Source: JAJKIV01 sp036274195
Lineage (GTDB): Bacteria; Gemmatimonadota; Gemmatimonadetes; Gemmatimonadales; Gemmatimonadaceae
Assembly: GCA_036274195.1 (NCBI GenBank)
Contig: DASUGD010000209.1
Span: 22,793 to 86,792 of the forward strand
Reading direction: 5' to 3'
Length of the DNA: 64,000 nucleotides
Below, one piece after another: positions 7,117 to 16,611 of this stretch (position 1 is the first letter of the stretch; each line of letters starts with the position of its first letter). The position numbers and the translations under genes were made by a program. The notes under the pieces were generated by a model that did not search any database, was not told the origin of the DNA, and saw only the letters and a program-made list of their open reading frames with translations.

Positions 7117-9147
7117 ATGGCACTACTTCTTTCCGCTCGATTCGTGCTGCTCGCGGCGCTGCAGGCGCAGCAGCCCGGGCCGACCGTCCCCGAATCGCCG
7201 ATCGCACGAGTGGTCATCACGCCCACGACTCGCGAGGTGACCGCTGGCGACACCGTGCGGTTCACCGCCGAAGCGCATGATGCCAGCGGTCGAACGATCG
7301 ACAACGCCATCATTCGTTTCGTCGCACGCGGCGGGGAAGGGGAGGGCGAGATCGATTCCACGGGGACGCTGATCGCCAGCTCGGTCGGCAAGATGCCCAT
7401 CAACGTCGTCGCGCTCGTTCCGGGAACGCGGCCCAAAGTGCAGCCGCTCGACATCCGCATGGTGCCTGGACCGGCGAGCCGCGTCGAGATTCGGTCGGCG
7501 GTCCGCAAGATCGTGGTTGGGCAGCAGGTCCGGATGTCGGCCCTGGCATTCAGCAAGGTCAACGACCGGGCGCGCGACGCTATCCGCTGGTCGAGCAGCG
7601 CACCTAACGTGGCGCGCGTGGACACCGACGGTATCCTGACGGCGGTCTCGCCAGGCAAGGCGACACTCACGGCTCAGGCGGGGTCGGCGCGCGGCACGAG
7701 GGCGGTGGAGGTGCTGTCGGGCACGCTCACCGGATTGGCGATCACGCCGGCCAGGCCAAAGGCGCGTCAGGGCGACGTCATTCGGTTCAAGGTCTCGGCG
7801 AAGGACGCGGCCGGGCGCGAGGTCGCGGGGCTCACGCCGACCTGGTTCGTGTCGCCCGGCAACGGCCAGTTGGACGAGGACGGCGCCTTCGTCGGCTACG
7901 AGCCGGGAGACTACCTCGTGACCGCGAACCTCGGCAGCAAACAGGCGAGCACGGTGGTTCACCTCGAGCCGCGCGACGTTAGGCGGTCGGTCACGGTCGT
8001 CGGCCGCCTGCCGAGGACCGAGTTCCCGACCTCCGAGGTCTGGATCCACCCGAACGGGAAGGTCGCCTACCTCGGGACGCATGGCGGAGGCGACCGCGTC
8101 TACGCCATCGACATCACCAACCCGGCGGATCCGAAGATCGTCGACTCGATCGTCGTCAACACGCGTCTCGTGAACGACATGCAGACAACGGCCGACGGCA
8201 GCTACATGGTGCTTACGCGCGAGGGTGCCGCGGACCGCAAGAACGGGATCGTCATCGCCGACACGCGGGATCCCCTTCACCCGAAGCAGATCGCGGACTT
8301 CACCGATGGCGTCACCGGCGGTGTGCACTCCGTTTACCTCTACGAGAATCCGACGTACGGCAAGTTCGTGTTCCTCACGAACGACGGAACGGGCGCGATC
8401 GATGTCATCGACATCAATGACCCCGCCAAGCCGAAACGCGTGACGGAGTTCAAGACGAACCGCCCGGATCCTGCCCGGTACGTCCACGACCTCGACATCC
8501 ACGATGGGCTGCTGTACGCGAGCTACTGGAACGACGGCCTCGTGATTCTGGATATCGGCAACGGCAAGTGGGGTGGCCGTCCGGACAAGCCGGTGATGGT
8601 GTCGCAGATGAAGTACGACCTCGACTCGCTGTACGCCGAGGTGGAGGCAGTGTCCGGCGCGGGCTTCACGCGCGGGACGCATACGGCGTGGCGCCAGCGC
8701 GATGGCCACTACGTGTTCATCGGCGACGAGGTCTATCTCAACGGCCCGATCGAGGGCGCCAAGGACGCCTCGTCGAGCCGCATGTATGGTACGCTGCAGG
8801 TGATCGACGTCAGCGACATCGAGCACCCGAAGTCGGTCGCGTGGTATGTGCCGGAAAATGGTGGTGTACACAACTACTGGGCCGTCGGCGATACGCTGTA
8901 CATGGGCGCGTACGACGCGGGGTTCCACGTGTTCGACATCTCGGGCGAGCTCCGAGGCGACCTGCGCGAGCAGGGGCGTGAGATGGCCTCGCTCAACACG
9001 GCCGACATGAACGGGAACACGAAGAACGCCGCGTTCACGTGGGGCGTCGTGGTCAACCCCAAGGATGGCCTCGCGTACGTGAACGACTTCAACAACGGGC
9101 TCTGGGTCGTCCGCGTGAATCCGAAGCCTAACAAGGTGGTCCCGTGA
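7117..9147 (+). CDS. Secreted Ig-like/LVIVD-repeat beta-propeller protein (copy 1)
   Basis: Exported protein of about 676 residues. A hydrophobic leader (MALLLSARFVLLAALQA) is followed by three bacterial Ig-like segments up to about residue 285 (for example RWSSSAPNVARVDTDGILT). A propeller of LVIVD-type blades then runs to the end (VYAIDITNPADPK, IDVIDINDPAKPK, LVILDIGNGKWGG, LQVIDVSDIEHPK). The frame is open upstream, but ATG at 7117 is where the leader begins. The downstream YVTN gene overlaps its stop codon. A paralogue with the same architecture is at 29000-30988. The role is probably surface binding or protein interaction; no catalytic motif is seen. Confidence 0.85.
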   Translation: MALLLSARFVLLAALQAQQPGPTVPESPIARVVITPTTREVTAGDTVRFTAEAHDASGRTIDNAIIRFVARGGEGEGEIDSTGTLIASSVGKMPINVVALVPGTRPKVQPLDIRMVPGPASRVEIRSAVRKIVVGQQVRMSALAFSKVNDRARDAIRWSSSAPNVARVDTDGILTAVSPGKATLTAQAGSARGTRAVEVLSGTLTGLAITPARPKARQGDVIRFKVSAKDAAGREVAGLTPTWFVSPGNGQLDEDGAFVGYEPGDYLVTANLGSKQASTVVHLEPRDVRRSVTVVGRLPRTEFPTSEVWIHPNGKVAYLGTHGGGDRVYAIDITNPADPKIVDSIVVNTRLVNDMQTTADGSYMVLTREGAADRKNGIVIADTRDPLHPKQIADFTDGVTGGVHSVYLYENPTYGKFVFLTNDGTGAIDVIDINDPAKPKRVTEFKTNRPDPARYVHDLDIHDGLLYASYWNDGLVILDIGNGKWGGRPDKPVMVSQMKYDLDSLYAEVEAVSGAGFTRGTHTAWRQRDGHYVFIGDEVYLNGPIEGAKDASSSRMYGTLQVIDVSDIEHPKSVAWYVPENGGVHNYWAVGDTLYMGAYDAGFHVFDISGELRGDLREQGREMASLNTADMNGNTKNAAFTWGVVVNPKDGLAYVNDFNNGLWVVRVNPKPNKVVP

Positions 9148-10385
9148 TGCAGTCGAGCGGAGCGCGCAGCTGGCTGCTGGCTGTTGGTGCTGGCGGCTGG
9201 CTGATGCTGGCTGCGTTGCCGTCGGCTGCGCAGCAGCCAGCTGGCACCCGGCGTCAGCCGGCGGCCGCCACGAGCAGCCAGCCACAAGCTCCCGACAAGG
9301 ACTATCTGGTTCTCGTGGCGAGCGAGGGCAACGACCGCATCTCGCTCGTCAGGTTCGGACCGGCCGGCGCGAGCGTCGAGCGCGTGTCGAAGATCGGACG
9401 CAATCCCACGGAGCCGGTCGGGCCGCACGGGATCGCCGTCTCGCCAGACGGCCGCTACTACTTCGTCTCCACCGCCCACGGCGTTCCCAACGGCGCGCTG
9501 TGGAAGTTCACCACCGCCGGAGACTCGCTCAAAGGCACGGTGACGCTCGGGATGTTCCCGGCGACGTTGCAGGTCTCGCCCGACGGGCTCTTCGCCTACG
9601 TCGTGAACTTCAACGTCTACGGCGAAATGAAGCCGTCGTCGGTGTCGGTGGTCTACGCCGACGACATGGCGGAGGTCGCGCGGATCGTGACCTGTACGAT
9701 GCCACACGGGTCGCGGCTCAACCGCGATGGCACGAAGCACTACTCGGCGTGCATGATGGATGACGCGCTGGTGGAGATCGATACGAGACGGCTTGCCGTG
9801 ACGCGATACTTCGTGCTGAAGAAGGGCAGCGAGAAGGGCGTTGCCGGCGCGCCGGCGGGAACCGGGAACAGACAACAGGGAAGCGGCGGCGACCACGCCG
9901 GGCATGGGATGGCGGTGCCGAAGCCGGGCGACGTGTCGTGTTCGCCCACCTGGGCCCAACCGTCCGCTGACGGGTCGAAGGTCTATGTGGCGTGCAACAA
10001 GTCGAGTGACGTCGTCGAGATCGACGTCCCCACGTGGGCCATGACCCGGCGGTTCCCGATGGGGCCGGGGGTGTACAACCTCGCGGCGTCGCACGACGGC
10101 AAGCTGCTCGTTGGAACCAACAAGCGCGGCCAGTCGGTGTCCGTCGTCGACCTCGCCAGTGGCAGGGAACTCGCATTGCTGCCCACGAGGCGGAAAGTGG
10201 CGAGCGGCGTCGTCATTTCGCCTGACGACCGCTACGCCTTCGTGACCGTCGAGGGGATTGGCTCGGAGCCGGGGACGGTGGAAGTGATCGACCTACGTGC
10301 GTTGCGAACGGTCGCGGTCGTCGACGTCGGACAGCAAGCCGGAGGGATCGACTTCTGGAAGACGGTGCCATTGGCGGCGCACTGA
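9147..10385 (+). CDS. Secreted YVTN-family beta-propeller protein (copy 1)
   Basis: About 412 residues with a signal peptide. YVTN-type blades include PHGIAVSPDGRYYFVST, LQVSPDGLFAYVVN, GSKVYVACNKSSDVVEID and GVVISPDDRYAFVTVEG. ATG 9147 overlaps the preceding stop (TGATG), so it is coupled to the Ig/LVIVD gene. The leader is encoded by GCTGGCT-like heptamer repeats (9170-9230). A His-containing insert (GGDHAGHGM) sits between blades; the paralogue at 31329-32507 has a His/Met-rich insert at the same place. The pair probably forms a surface or periplasmic module of unknown ligand. Confidence 0.85.
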   Translation: MQSSGARSWLLAVGAGGWLMLAALPSAAQQPAGTRRQPAAATSSQPQAPDKDYLVLVASEGNDRISLVRFGPAGASVERVSKIGRNPTEPVGPHGIAVSPDGRYYFVSTAHGVPNGALWKFTTAGDSLKGTVTLGMFPATLQVSPDGLFAYVVNFNVYGEMKPSSVSVVYADDMAEVARIVTCTMPHGSRLNRDGTKHYSACMMDDALVEIDTRRLAVTRYFVLKKGSEKGVAGAPAGTGNRQQGSGGDHAGHGMAVPKPGDVSCSPTWAQPSADGSKVYVACNKSSDVVEIDVPTWAMTRRFPMGPGVYNLAASHDGKLLVGTNKRGQSVSVVDLASGRELALLPTRRKVASGVVISPDDRYAFVTVEGIGSEPGTVEVIDLRALRTVAVVDVGQQAGGIDFWKTVPLAAH

Positions 10386-10423
10386 CGCCCTGGCGCAGCA
10401 TCACGCTGCGGTTTGCACGTTAG

Positions 10424-10460
10424 GCGGCCTCGACGGTACCCGGTCGAGGCCGCTTCTTTT
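10424..10460 (+). terminator. Rho-independent terminator after the LVIVD/YVTN pair
   Basis: GCGGCCTCGAC and its complement at 10442-10453 form an approximately 11-bp stem around GGTACCC, followed by TTCTTTT. It lies 38 bp after the YVTN stop codon. A GTTAGGC heptamer (10419-10425) overlaps the base of the stem. Confidence 0.85.
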
Positions 10461-10716
10461 CCCCTTCACTCCGGCAGTTATCTCGGCGTTAGGCTCGTCG
10501 CGCGTAACGCACCGCCGCCGGCGAATCCCGCGGCACGCCGAATGCTTTCTACTACAGCGGTGCAGCGGCAAGTGAGGCCGCTCGGGGCGCCGCCGCTGTA
10601 GGCGGCCACGGGATGGAAACCCCTGAACTTTTTTCCCGACGTCGAAGGAGGTGGTGCCCCGCCCGCCAAATCGCCCACGGGGCCTGTCACGAGTGGCGAC
10701 AGTGTGGGAGGAGTGT
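10461..10716 (+). other. Long GC-rich leader before the outer-membrane barrel gene
   Basis: About 255 bases with no convincing gene. It holds several possible stems, such as GCCGCC/GGCGGC at about 10591-10606, and a T6 run at 10629-10634. It then runs to GTGGGAGGAG, the ribosome site for the ATG at 10717. I could not match it to a known riboswitch class; an untranslated leader with some structure is the safest description. Confidence 0.3.
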
Positions 10717-11697
10717 ATGACTGTTCGGTTTTCGTTAGCGAGCGCGGTGGCGGTAGCGCTCGTATTCGGGACAACCTCGACGGCTTCGGCGCAGGCTGAT
10801 ACGACGCGCCGCACCCAGTCGGATACCACGCGCCGTACGACGACCTCGCAGACGCGGGTGCGCGTGACGAAGGAATCCACCGGCGAGGTCAGCACCCGCC
10901 GTGACTCGGCGTTCATTCGCGACTCCGTCGCGCGCGCCGATTCGATCACCCGGGCCGAGCGCATGCGGCAGGATTCGGTCACCCGCGCCGACTCGCTCAA
11001 CCGTGTGGAGCAAATGCGCCGTGACTCGGTGATGCGCGACTCGACTGCGCGCGCCGATTCAATGGCACGTGCTGACTCCATGTCACGCGCTGCAGCAACG
11101 CCCACGACCAGTGACACGATCCGCACGCCCGTCACGTCGACGATGAGCAATGAGGAGTACGGCATGCGGCGGAGGGGGTGGTACCTCGGTCTCGGCGCCG
11201 GCGCGAGCGTTCCGACGGGTGTGGTGAACGACTTCTACAAGACCGGCTTCAGTGTGGAAGTACCGATCGGCTACCAGCCGGTAAGCAGCCCGCTCGGCTT
11301 CCGGATCGATCTCGGTTACTCGCGCTTCAACGGCCGCGAGGCGGGCACGAATGGTCTCCTCACGCAGCCGGACGACCCGAACATCTGGTCGGCCACGGCG
11401 AACCTGACGCTTGACCTCATGAAGTTCGGTCAGGAGCGGCGCGGTTCGCTCTACCTGGTTGGTGGTGGCGGCGTGTTCCGCTTCACGGACTTCTACAACA
11501 GTGATCGCAGCGACAACGACTTCACGAGTGCCTTCGAGGGCACGCCCGTCACGAAGGGCGGTCTGCAGGGTGGTGCGGGCCTGGCGGTGCCGATCGCCGG
11601 CGCGAACCTCTTCGTCGAGTCGCGCTACACCACGGCGTACACGAAGGGTCAGGAAACCCGATGGGTCCCGGTCGTCATCGGCCTGAAGTGGCGGTAA
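10717..11697 (+). CDS. Outer-membrane beta-barrel protein with RDS-rich linker
   Basis: About 326 residues. The signal peptide (ending ASAQA) is followed by a long charged repeat-like linker rich in Arg-Asp-Ser and Arg-Ala-Asp-Ser (residues about 60-135). A C-terminal domain of alternating strands then starts at RGWYLGLGAGASVPTG and ends in an aromatic/Arg terminus (GLKWR), as in small outer-membrane barrels. The start at 10717 is set by GGGAGGAG. The linker probably spans the periplasm or contacts peptidoglycan. The neighbouring L,D-transpeptidase, only a few bases away, fits a cell-envelope role. Confidence 0.75.
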   Translation: MTVRFSLASAVAVALVFGTTSTASAQADTTRRTQSDTTRRTTTSQTRVRVTKESTGEVSTRRDSAFIRDSVARADSITRAERMRQDSVTRADSLNRVEQMRRDSVMRDSTARADSMARADSMSRAAATPTTSDTIRTPVTSTMSNEEYGMRRRGWYLGLGAGASVPTGVVNDFYKTGFSVEVPIGYQPVSSPLGFRIDLGYSRFNGREAGTNGLLTQPDDPNIWSATANLTLDLMKFGQERRGSLYLVGGGGVFRFTDFYNSDRSDNDFTSAFEGTPVTKGGLQGGAGLAVPIAGANLFVESRYTTAYTKGQETRWVPVVIGLKWR

Positions 11698-11702
11698 GGG
11701 CA

Positions 11703-12560
11703 GTGACGGGGACGGCGCGGGCAGTGGCAGGCGCGGCAGCGCCTGCCCTGCTCGCGCTCGTCACGGCTGCTTCGTTAGGCATCGCGCAAGGGCGTGTCGA
11801 GGCGTCCGACACCACGAAGGCGATCGGCGCGGCAGCGATTGCTTCATCTGCTCGGTCGTCCGCCGATTCGATCGCGCATCTCGCTCAACCAGTCACGACC
11901 TATCGGTCGCGGGCCGACAGCATTGCGTCGGTGCGAACGCGGCTCGCCGCGGATCGCGACAACGACCTTCGGGTCGTCGTCTCGCTCAACGACCGAGAGC
12001 TGTGGGCCCTCATCGGCTCCGACACGCTGCTCACGGCGCCGATTGCCGTGTCGACCGACGAGACGCTGGAGTATGCGGGCAAGTCGTGGCGGTTCGAGAC
12101 GCCGAGGGGCGTCCGCACGGTGCTCGCGAAGAAGGAGAACCCGGTGTGGATTCCACCCGAGTGGCACTACGCCGAGGTCGCGAGCGAGCACGGACTCAAG
12201 CTCGCGACGATGATCCCCGGCAAGACGGTGCTGAGCGACGGTCGCGTCCTCGATGTGCGTGACAAGCAGGTCGGCGTGGTGGACAGGACCACGGGCGAGT
12301 TTTCGTACCTCCCGACCGACGAAGAGGTCATCTTCGACAGCACGCTGTTCGTTCCGCCGATCGGCACGCTCAACCGGCGGATCGAGGGTGAGCTCGGTCA
12401 TCACATGCTGGACACGGGCAACGGCTTTCTCCTGCATGGCACGCCGCACAAGGCCTCCATCGGTACCGCGGCGACGCACGGATGCATTCGGCTGCGCGAT
12501 GACGATATCGCGTGGCTCTACGACATGGTCCCTGTCGGAACTCGCGTCTACATCTACTGA
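11703..12560 (+). CDS. L,D-transpeptidase (YkuD domain)
   Basis: Periplasmic cysteine transpeptidase that would form or exchange peptidoglycan cross-links or anchor proteins to it. The YkuD active site is clear near the C-terminus: HGTPHKASIGTAATHGCIRL, with catalytic His, Gly and Cys. The first half holds a hydrophobic export segment and a Ser/Ala-rich linker. GTG at 11703 follows AAGGG just after the barrel gene stop; an in-frame ATG at 11661 would overlap that gene. Probable operon with the barrel gene. The stop is followed directly by a GCCTAAC heptamer shared with the end of the convergent SGNH gene. Confidence 0.85.
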   Translation: MTGTARAVAGAAAPALLALVTAASLGIAQGRVEASDTTKAIGAAAIASSARSSADSIAHLAQPVTTYRSRADSIASVRTRLAADRDNDLRVVVSLNDRELWALIGSDTLLTAPIAVSTDETLEYAGKSWRFETPRGVRTVLAKKENPVWIPPEWHYAEVASEHGLKLATMIPGKTVLSDGRVLDVRDKQVGVVDRTTGEFSYLPTDEEVIFDSTLFVPPIGTLNRRIEGELGHHMLDTGNGFLLHGTPHKASIGTAATHGCIRLRDDDIAWLYDMVPVGTRVYIY

Positions 12561-12563
12561 GGC

Positions 12564-13334
12564 CTAACGCCGCCCGAACCGGGCGATCGCCTCGGCGGCG
12601 GCCTCCTGCAGGACGGCCGCGTCCTGCGGCGGGATCGTGACGGTCGCGCCGCCGCGCAGGTCAACCCGCGCCGGCATCCCGATGGGCGAGCGATCGAGGA
12701 GCATCGAGGCGATCACGAGCGCGCCGATGTACGAGCCACGAATACTTGGATGCAGGCCGTCCGGTGCGTAGAGCTGGAGGTTCGGGTCGCGGCGCCAGGC
12801 GGCACGCCACGCCTCGCCAACCGGGAACAGCATGCCGCTCACATCGGTGGCGGCGAGCGTGTACGACTCGTTGACGCGGTCGAAGTCGAACTGGCGCGTG
12901 GCGAGCGGCCAGACCGCGTACATGGCGGTTCGCGCCCCCGCGGCGCGTATCCGTTCGTCGAACTTCCTGGCCCACTCGCGGAGGTTGACGCGGCTCTCGT
13001 CGAGCGCCGAGGAGCCCTGTTGGAGGACGACGACGTCCCAATTGCCCTGGTCGATCGCGCGCACGGCAGTGCCGTTCGCCCAGTGATCCTCGAGGGCGTA
13101 GTCGGGAAAGGCCGCCATGGCAGGCGCCAATCGCTCGGCTGGCGTTAGGCCGGGGACCGAGTCGGCGAGCGCTTCGACGATGAGCGGGAGGTCGTTGACG
13201 TAGGTGAGGCTGTTGCCGATGAACAGGATCGGCCGCCCTTCACGGATCGATGGTTCGGGTCCCGTTCCCGGATCGGCGCCGAGGCAGCCGAGGAGGCCGA
13301 AGAGAGCGAGGACGCGAATCGCGCGCGAGAGCAT
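12564..13334 (-). CDS. SGNH/GDSL hydrolase family lipoprotein
   Basis: Predicted lipoprotein (lipobox GLLGC) with an SGNH hydrolase fold, an esterase or lipase-like enzyme. Block I is ILFIGNSLTYVND (nucleophile Ser near residue 42), the Gly/Asn region follows, and block V is DGLHPSIRGSY with the catalytic Asp and His. Length (256) is normal. The stop TAG at 12566-12564 lies inside GTTAGGC read on this strand. Substrate unknown. It converges on the L,D-transpeptidase gene with only 3 bp between stops. Confidence 0.8.
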   Translation of the reverse strand: MLSRAIRVLALFGLLGCLGADPGTGPEPSIREGRPILFIGNSLTYVNDLPLIVEALADSVPGLTPAERLAPAMAAFPDYALEDHWANGTAVRAIDQGNWDVVVLQQGSSALDESRVNLREWARKFDERIRAAGARTAMYAVWPLATRQFDFDRVNESYTLAATDVSGMLFPVGEAWRAAWRRDPNLQLYAPDGLHPSIRGSYIGALVIASMLLDRSPIGMPARVDLRGGATVTIPPQDAAVLQEAAAEAIARFGRR

Positions 13335-13576
13335 GGGCGAAGATTTCGCGCGGCCCGGCGAGCAAACAGTCGAGCGTGATCACACGAGACCCGGCGTGAC
13401 GAGCGGATCGCTGGTGCAGATTGCGGATGCTCATGCCTTTACAGAACGGCCGGCCGACCGCCACCAAATTTGGCAACGTCTGTGATCAGCCAGATCCGTG
13501 GGTTCCGTATGCTACGCAACGAGGTGTGTCTGGATGCATGCAATGGGTTCGTAAGGACTCTGACCCCATACGGGGC

Positions 13577-14551
13577 TTAAGCACGCAACTGCAGCTCGGC
13601 CGCCGGCAATGGGCCGCCGCGAAGGTGCTGGCCTAACAAGTCGAGCAGGCGCTGCTGGTAGGCTGCCGTCGTTTCGTTGGGGCGCGTCACCGCCCACCAG
13701 CGACGATGGAATCCGCGCGCGGTGAGGGGCACGCCTACGAGCGACCCGTCGCGCAGGTGTGGGGTGATCGCCCAACGCGCGAGCACACTGATGCCCAGGC
13801 CGGCCTTCACGAGCTCGATGATCGCCTCCGTCAGTTGTACGCGCGTCAGCTGGCGTGGCTCGACTCCAGCGGGCCGCAGCACCTCACGCAGCACCGAGCT
13901 CTCCGTGCTGTGGATCGTGTACAGGATGAGGTGCTCGTTACGCAGGTCTTCCGGCTCGACGAACTCGCGGGTCGCGAGCGGGTGACTCGGGGCGACGACG
14001 ACCACTTGCTCGTCCTCGAACAGCTCTCTGCACCCGAGACGACGTTCATCGACCTCGCCCGCGACGATGGCGAGGTCCAATGCCCCATCGAGCAGCGCCC
14101 GCACCGGATCCGCGGTGGCCTCGGCCACAATGCGGACGTCCACGCGCGGCCATTCCTCGCGAAACGCCGTAATGACGCCTGGCAGCCAGTGGTAGCAGGT
14201 GTAGCATTCGGTCGCGAGGCGGACGACCCCCGCGCCGCCGCTGGCCGACTCCGCGGCCAGGTCGCGCTCGAGCGTCTCCACTTCGTGAAGCACCCGGCGC
14301 GCCGTTCCGAGAACGCGCTCGCCCACGGCCGTGAGCACCATGTGCCGACTCGCGCGGATGAAGAGGGGCGCGCCGATCCGCCCCTCGAGCTCACGGAGCT
14401 GGTGGCTCAGCGCGGACTGGGTGAGGTTGAGGCGCCCAGCCGCGCGGGTTTGTCCACCCGACTCCGCGACGGCGGCGACGAGTCGGAGATGACGCAAATC
14501 GAGGTGCAGAGGCCGGGCGTCGCGATCGCTGTGAGAGCGCATGAACGACAT
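13577..14551 (-). CDS. LysR-family transcriptional regulator, MetR-like
   Basis: DNA-binding regulator with an N-terminal winged helix-turn-helix (LRLVAAVAESGGQTRAAG, then LTQSALSHQLRELE) and a C-terminal effector domain. The segment ECYTCYHWLPGVI near residue 116 resembles the MetR ligand-binding region, so control of methionine or sulfur metabolism is possible. Length 324 is typical of MetR-type proteins. It is divergently transcribed from the class V aminotransferase gene with about 66 bp between starts, the usual arrangement for a LysR regulator and its target. Confidence 0.88.
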   Translation of the reverse strand: MSFMRSHSDRDARPLHLDLRHLRLVAAVAESGGQTRAAGRLNLTQSALSHQLRELEGRIGAPLFIRASRHMVLTAVGERVLGTARRVLHEVETLERDLAAESASGGAGVVRLATECYTCYHWLPGVITAFREEWPRVDVRIVAEATADPVRALLDGALDLAIVAGEVDERRLGCRELFEDEQVVVVAPSHPLATREFVEPEDLRNEHLILYTIHSTESSVLREVLRPAGVEPRQLTRVQLTEAIIELVKAGLGISVLARWAITPHLRDGSLVGVPLTARGFHRRWWAVTRPNETTAAYQQRLLDLLGQHLRGGPLPAAELQLRA

Positions 14552-14617
14552 TCATGATGAGGACGAGTTGAATGTGGCGGATTGCTCGTCGGCGGGCAAT
14601 GAGCGTAATTCCAGCCC

Positions 14618-15814
14618 GTGACTGCCCTGACCATCGACCGCGTCGCCGCGTGGCGTGCCGATACGCCCGGTTGTGCGCACCGCAATCATCTGAACAACGC
14701 CGGCGCGGCCCTCATGCCGCGGCCCGTGATCGACGCGATCACGGATCACGTTAGGCTCGAATCCGAGACCGGCGGCTACGAGGCGGCCGATCTTCGCGGC
14801 GAGGAGGTCGAGCGCGGTTATGACCATCTCGCGGAGATGGTCGGCGCGCAGGCCAGGAACGTCGCCGTGGTCGCGAACGCGACCGCGGGGTTCGTGCAGG
14901 CGCTGAGCTCGTTCGACTTCAGTCCGGGCGACGTGATCGTCACCACACGCTGCGACTACACGTCGAACCAGATTCAGTATCTCGCGCTCTCGACGCGGCT
15001 GGGCGTGGAGATCATGCACGCGGAGGATTTGCCGGAGGGTGGAGTCGATCCGGACTCGGTGCGTGCCATCCTTCGTGACCGGCGTCCGCGCCTCGTGGCC
15101 GTGTCGTGGATCCCGACGAACTCGGGGCTCGTGCAGGACGTCGAGTCGGTGGGTCTGATCTGTGAGGAAGCCGGGGTCCCTTACATCGTCGACGCGTGCC
15201 AGGCCGTCGGCCAGATCCCCATCGACGTCGCTCGCTTGCGATGCGACTACCTGTCGGCCACGGCGCGGAAGTTCATGCGCGGGCCGCGCGGGATCGGGTT
15301 CATGTACGCCTCGGATCGTGCGCTCGAGCGTGGGGATCACCCGCTGTTCATCGACATGCGTGGTGCGCGCTGGGTGATCGCCCGTGCGTACGAGGTTGCT
15401 CCCACCGCGCGGCGGTACGAGGACTGGGAGTTTCCGTATGCGCTCGTGCTCGGCCAGGCTGCCGCCGCGCGGTACGCGCTCGACATAGGCGTGGAGACCG
15501 CTCGGTCGCGCGCCTGGGACCTCGCGGCCCGGCTTCGTACCGCGTTAGGCGGCATTCCCGGTGTGCGCGTGCTCGACCGCGGCGCGACGCGCTGTGCCAT
15601 CGTGACGATGACGGCCGACGGGCGACACGCCGACCCGATCGTGCGGGCGCTGAAGGAGCGGCGCATCAATACCGTGTCATCACTCCGGGAATTCGGGATC
15701 TACGATTTCGACGCGAAGGGCGTCGAGACGGCTGTCCGGCTGTCGCCGCACTACTACAACACCGAGGCCGAGGTCGACGAGGCGGCGGAAGTCGTGCGGG
15801 ACATCGTGGGATGA
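14618..15814 (+). CDS. Class V aminotransferase-fold PLP enzyme
   Basis: Pyridoxal-phosphate enzyme of aminotransferase class V, related to isopenicillin N epimerases, cysteine desulfurases and EgtE-type C-S lyases. HLNNAGAALMP near residue 25 is the usual N-terminal motif, the PLP-binding Asp is in VDACQAVGQ near 191, and the Schiff-base Lys is in SATARKFMRGPRG near 213. Length 398. GTG at 14618 is the likely start. The MetR-like divergent regulator suggests a sulfur amino-acid substrate, which is inference. The stop codon TGA lies in the first unit of a GGGATGA heptamer array. Confidence 0.85.
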   Translation: MTALTIDRVAAWRADTPGCAHRNHLNNAGAALMPRPVIDAITDHVRLESETGGYEAADLRGEEVERGYDHLAEMVGAQARNVAVVANATAGFVQALSSFDFSPGDVIVTTRCDYTSNQIQYLALSTRLGVEIMHAEDLPEGGVDPDSVRAILRDRRPRLVAVSWIPTNSGLVQDVESVGLICEEAGVPYIVDACQAVGQIPIDVARLRCDYLSATARKFMRGPRGIGFMYASDRALERGDHPLFIDMRGARWVIARAYEVAPTARRYEDWEFPYALVLGQAAAARYALDIGVETARSRAWDLAARLRTALGGIPGVRVLDRGATRCAIVTMTADGRHADPIVRALKERRINTVSSLREFGIYDFDAKGVETAVRLSPHYYNTEAEVDEAAEVVRDIVG

Positions 15815-16005
15815 GGGATGAGGGATGGGGGATGAGGGATGAGGGATGAGGGATGAGGGATGAGGGATGAGGGAGACGGGAGACGGAAAAGCCTCGGGAT
15901 GCTCATCTCTCCCGACAGCCAGCGTCAGCCACCAGCCAGCATGAGCAGCCAGCAACCAGCCGCCGTTCGTGTCTCCCTCATCCCTCATCCCCCATCCCTC
16001 TTCCC
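15808..16005. repeat. Composite repeat with GGGATGA arms and CAGCCAGC block
   Basis: About nine GGGATGA-like heptamers at 15808-15872 lead to a partial type A core (GCCTCGGGATGCTCATCTCT), then CAGCCAGC/ACCAGCC units (about 15917-15962), then the complementary arm CCCTCATCCCTCATCC up to about 16005. It overlaps the stop of the aminotransferase and the last codons of the TetR gene. Confidence 0.8.
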
Positions 16006-16590
16006 TCGCAGATAGGGTGCGAGCACCGCGTTCACATCGTCGCGGATCCAGCGCTCGGCGGGACCCTCGCTGTAGAACGCCCACGTCATGAGCGAGCCAT
16101 TCACCATCGCCTCGACCGTCCGCGCGAGCGATGCCACGTCCGTGTTGCGCCGCAGCTCACCCGCGGCGACGGCGGCGGTCAACAGGTCCACGAGCCCCGC
16201 GCGCGTCGCCTTCGCCTGCACCGCGAGCTGCTCACGGAAATCCGGATCAGCGAGATCGATCTGGAGGTACGCGAGGTTTCTGGCCAGCGCCGCCGGCGAT
16301 TGCGCGAGCTGCGCCATGCACTCGGCGTAGGCACGTACGGCCGCGAGTGGGGAGCGATGCGCGGCCTTGAGTTGACCGATGAAGTCTCCGGTGGACGCGG
16401 CCGCGGCGCGCGCGAGGGCGAGGAGCAGCTCGCGCTTCGACCCGAAGCGCTGGGCCAGCGCGCCCGCCGTCACGCCGGCTTCGGCCGCGATCTCGGCGAG
16501 CGTGAGCTCGCCGGGTGCGAGGCGGTTGGTGGCGCGATGGGCGGCCGCGAAGACTTGCTCATCGCTGACTTTTCTGGGGCGAGGGCTCAC
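15985..16590 (-). CDS. TetR-family transcriptional regulator
   Basis: About 201 residues. The N-terminal HTH is at residues 10-55 (LAEIAAEAGVTAGALAQRFGSKRELLL), followed by a helical ligand-binding domain with a TetR_C-like end. GTG start at 16590. It diverges from a DHFR/RibD-like reductase gene across about 110 bp that hold a palindrome, so it probably represses itself and that gene. Its last codons (GKRDGG) lie in the arm of a GGGATGA repeat, so the native C-terminus may have been altered. Confidence 0.88.
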   Translation of the reverse strand: MSPRPRKVSDEQVFAAAHRATNRLAPGELTLAEIAAEAGVTAGALAQRFGSKRELLLALARAAAASTGDFIGQLKAAHRSPLAAVRAYAECMAQLAQSPAALARNLAYLQIDLADPDFREQLAVQAKATRAGLVDLLTAAVAAGELRRNTDVASLARTVEAMVNGSLMTWAFYSEGPAERWIRDDVNAVLAPYLRGKRDGG

Positions 16591-16611
16591 AAACGGCTTG
16601 ACGTTTCTAAA

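Noticed and set aside
10461..10716. Known riboswitch (cyclic-di-GMP, cobalamin, SAH, glycine) in the leader
   Set aside because: None of the conserved core motifs of those classes could be matched; only generic stems are present.
13545..13570. AAGGACTCTGACCCC-like word resembling ends of some REP/insertion elements
   Set aside because: Only one short copy, no terminal inverted repeat and no transposase nearby.
15808..16005. CRISPR array from the short tandem repeats
   Set aside because: Units are 7 bp with no spacers, and no cas genes are present.
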